Positions 6,333 through 8,497 of a stretch of 8,497 bases of DNA are shown piece by piece. The first letter of the stretch is position 1. Each line of letters opens with the position of its first letter. Made by a program: the position numbers and the translations under genes. The stretch is from JAEHDI01 sp035455185 (GTDB lineage: Bacteria > Acidobacteriota > Terriglobia > Bryobacterales > Bryobacteraceae), in NCBI GenBank assembly GCA_035455185.1, contig DATIFQ010000284.1:1-8497 (forward strand). The letters are read 5' to 3'. Below the pieces are notes generated by a model that saw only the letters and a program-made list of their open reading frames with translations, was not told the DNA's origin and did no database searches.

Positions 6333-6500
6333 TCACCTTTCTCGCTGGAAAATGAATCAGCGATGACCCTCAAGGTCTTCGGCGCGATAGCGCCGGGCAG
6401 GCGGTCCTCCTCGATGCCGGAGAGGATTCTGGCGCCCGCCGCGTTCGCTCGCTCGAAGTGCGTATCGAGGTCATCAACGTAAACCAGCACACCGAGCGAC
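6333..6500 (-). pseudogene. Remnant of a VOC/glyoxalase-superfamily gene (C-terminal half, frameshifted)
   Basis: Reading the minus strand from 6500, one frame gives SLGVLVYVDDLDTHFERANA and continues AGARILSGIEEDRLPG, the C-terminal half of a vicinal-oxygen-chelate (glyoxalase/bleomycin-resistance-like) protein. At about 6392 the similarity jumps to another frame: RYRAEDLEGHR, then TGA, then FIFQRER and a final TGA at 6335-6333. Family members usually read DRRYRAEDLEGHRW here, so there is one frameshift plus a Trp codon (TGG) changed to TGA. The N-terminal half is absent; similarity stops at the junction near 6500 where a receptor fragment starts on the other strand. The remnant ends 5 bp from the stop of the convergent FecR-like gene. 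The family match is from memory of its conserved motifs. It is almost certainly non-functional. Confidence 0.72.
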
Positions 6501-6503
6501 CGC

Positions 6504-8477
6504 ACTGACTTCCGTCCAGCACCGCTACCGGGACTCGCTAATGGCGGTGGTTCCAGCACCGGGTTCGCTTTTGAGGTCACCCGCGGGGCCGCAGTAGGCT
6601 ACACGCACACTTTTACTCCCACCTCGCTCAACGATCTGCGGTTGGGATTCAGCTATGTCAACGTCCATCGTGGCATCCCGGAAGGCGGCACTCAATTTCC
6701 TCCCCCTGAGCTGCAGGTGCCGGGTGTCGTTAACAATCCAAAGACCAACGGGCTCACCATATTCGCGCCGAGCGGCTACCGGCGGGTGGGCGACCCAGGC
6801 TTTGCTCCGACGCTGCTTGCGAGCCAAGAACGGCAGATCTCGGACTCGCTCAGTCTGATTCGAGGACGGCATAGCCTGAAGGCCGGCGGGCAGGTTCGCT
6901 GGAGCCAGTTCAACATTTTCCAGGTGTCTCGTCCTCGCGGAAACTTCAGCTTCAACGGCCGCTTTACCCAGAATCCAGAGTCCCGGTCCGGCACCGGAAG
7001 CCCGCTTGCCGACATGCTGCTCGGCCTGCCCAGTTCCTCGACTATCTCTTCGTTGCTGGACCTCGGCAACCGCCAGCAGGTCTACAGCATGTTCGTGGAA
7101 GACAACTGGAAAGTGACCCCCAAGCTGACCCTGAACCTGGGGCTCCGCTACGAGTACGCCACGCCAATTGTCGAAGTGAACGACAAGCAGAGCAATTTCG
7201 ATTTCGCCACGGGCCAGATCGTCGTCGCGAACCGGAACGGACAATCCAGGGGCTTGGTCGACGTCGACAAGTTCAACCTCGGCCCGCGGATCGGCTTTGC
7301 TTATAGCCCGTTCCAGGACGGCAAGACGGTCATTCGCGGTGCATACGGCATCTTCTACAGTTTGCAGGAGATCAAGACTGCGGGTGGCTTGCAACTGGCG
7401 TACAACGTCCCGTTCTTCTATGAGCCCAGCTTCATCAGTAACGGAATCACTCCCGTACTCACCGTCCCCCAGGGTTTCCCGCCGCTCGATCCCACGCAGG
7501 CCGTGACTCCGCCCGTGACCAGTCTGGACCGGCGGCTACATTCCCCTTCCTATCAGCAATGGAACTTCGGCATCCAGAGGGTACTGCCCACCCAGACTAC
7601 GCTGGAGGTCACTTATGTCGGCTCCAAGGGAACCCATCTCCAGGGCCTGACGGACCACAACCAAATCGCCTTACCGGGACCTGGGGACATCCAGGAACGG
7701 CGGCCGTATCCAGAATACGGTACGTTCACGTCGATGGAGAATCGGGGCAGCTCCAGCTACCATTCCCTTCAGGTGAAGGCGGACAAGAGACTGACGAATG
7801 GACTGATGATTCTGAGCGCCTTCACCTACGCGAAGGCGATCAACGATCTACCGGAGATCTGCTGCTCCCAGCCTTGGCCGCAGAACAGCTACAACGTCCG
7901 CGCGGAGAAGGGAAGGGCTGATTTTGACCAGCGATTCCGATGGGTGAGCAGCTTCGATTATGAGCTGCCGTTAGGAAAGGGCAGGCGATTCGTCAACCAT
8001 GGAGGAGCAGCGGATTGGATCCTGGGAGGATGGCACATCGGCGGCATTGTATCCTTCACGTCGGGCTTTCCGTTTTCCCCTCTGCTGGGCTTCGATCCGT
8101 CTAACACGGGCTCAGTGGGACTGTTGCGCGCGAACAGGACAGAGGATGGCAATCTTCCGCCTGGTGAACGCAAACCGGACAACTGGTTCAACATCGACGC
8201 GTTTCCTCTGCCGGATGATTTCACCTTCGGGAACTCGGGCAGGAACGTGCTGGACGGGCCCGGATCGAAGGTGTCTGATCTATCTTTCCGCAAGAGGTTT
8301 CTCGAAAAAGAGCGGCAATTTCTGGAATTCCGGGCGGAGTTCTTCAATTTCGCTAACCACCCATATTTCGCCCAACCCGATAACTTTATCGACGATGGAC
8401 CGGGGGCGGCCGGCGTAATTACGGGCATCTCCGCCCCGATGCGCCAGACCCAGTTCGGCCTCAAGTATGTATTCTGA
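6504..8477 (+). pseudogene. 5'-truncated Oar-like TonB-dependent receptor (C-terminal beta-barrel only)
   Basis: About 657 codons of an outer-membrane TonB-dependent receptor barrel. Recognisable pieces in order are TDFRPAPLPGLANGGGSSTG, VGYTHTFTPTSLNDLRLGF, FVEDNWKVTPKLTLNLGLRY, PRIGFAYSPF, YQQWNFGIQRVLP with EVTYVGSKGTHL, EKGRADFDQRFRWVSSFDYE, and the end FRAEFFNFANHPYF...FGLKYVF with a terminal Phe as in outer-membrane barrels. Family members are usually around 1,000-1,200 residues, with a signal peptide, a carboxypeptidase-regulatory-like domain and a plug; all of these are missing. The frame is open from a stop at 6480-6482, but no ATG or GTG lies in frame before 6642. TTG 6642 is the first weak candidate and has no ribosome binding site. 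The barrel part has no internal stop, so the truncation may be recent. Sampled lines look less GC-rich than the kor genes. An intact product from this window is very unlikely. Confidence 0.8.
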
Positions 8478-8497
8478 TCGGCCATGACTGCTGCAAG

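Noticed and set aside
6490..6515. An insertion-sequence end at the head-to-head junction.
   Set aside because: I see no terminal inverted repeats, target duplication or transposase fragment. The two gene fragments abut almost directly.
8484..8497. ATG at 8484 as the start of a following plus-strand gene.
   Set aside because: Only four complete codons are visible and there is no ribosome binding site, so nothing can be supported.

Overview
The window looks like the chromosome of a GC-rich acidobacterium close to the Bryobacterales/Solibacter group. This is an inference from three things: a secreted protein ending in the C-terminal domain catalogued as TIGR03437 and best known from Candidatus Solibacter, a secreted FecR-domain protein, and a large Oar-like TonB-dependent receptor barrel of the kind that is abundant in Acidobacteriota. 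No database search was possible.

Left third (1-3122, minus strand). A compact four-gene operon, korD-korA-korB-korC, encodes a 2-oxoacid:ferredoxin oxidoreductase, most likely a 2-oxoglutarate type. All three junctions overlap (11, 4 and 10 bp), which suggests translational coupling. KorD carries two [4Fe-4S] clusters, KorA and KorB form the thiamine-diphosphate catalytic core, and KorC is the gamma subunit. Together they would oxidise a 2-oxoacid with CoA and pass electrons to ferredoxin, or run the reverse carboxylation. Beyond the operon, at the left edge, a lysine-rich reading frame with a good ribosome binding site starts at 65 and runs out of the window.

Middle (3123-6327). A divergent intergenic region of about 120 bp contains a short palindrome next to a -10-like box, and a hairpin plus direct repeat of GATCGGG. 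To its right, on the plus strand, lie two exported proteins: a 668-residue protein with five regularly spaced beta-rich modules (tryptophans 82-86 residues apart) and a TIGR03437-type C-terminus, and a FecR-domain protein with an aromatic-rich and then Ala/Pro-rich tail. They are 80 bp apart and may be cotranscribed.

Right third (6328-8497). This is a rearrangement scar. A minus-strand remnant of a VOC/glyoxalase-like gene (6333-6500, with a frameshift and an internal stop) and a plus-strand TonB-dependent receptor lacking roughly its N-terminal half (about 6504-8477, no usable start codon) meet head to head near position 6500. A single deletion in a divergent gene pair, removing both 5' ends and the shared promoter region, would explain this. 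An assembly chimera is the main alternative.

I see no CRISPR array, tRNA, rRNA, integrase, transposase or convincing new multi-gene system. The most unusual items are the head-to-head pseudogene junction and the modular secreted protein.
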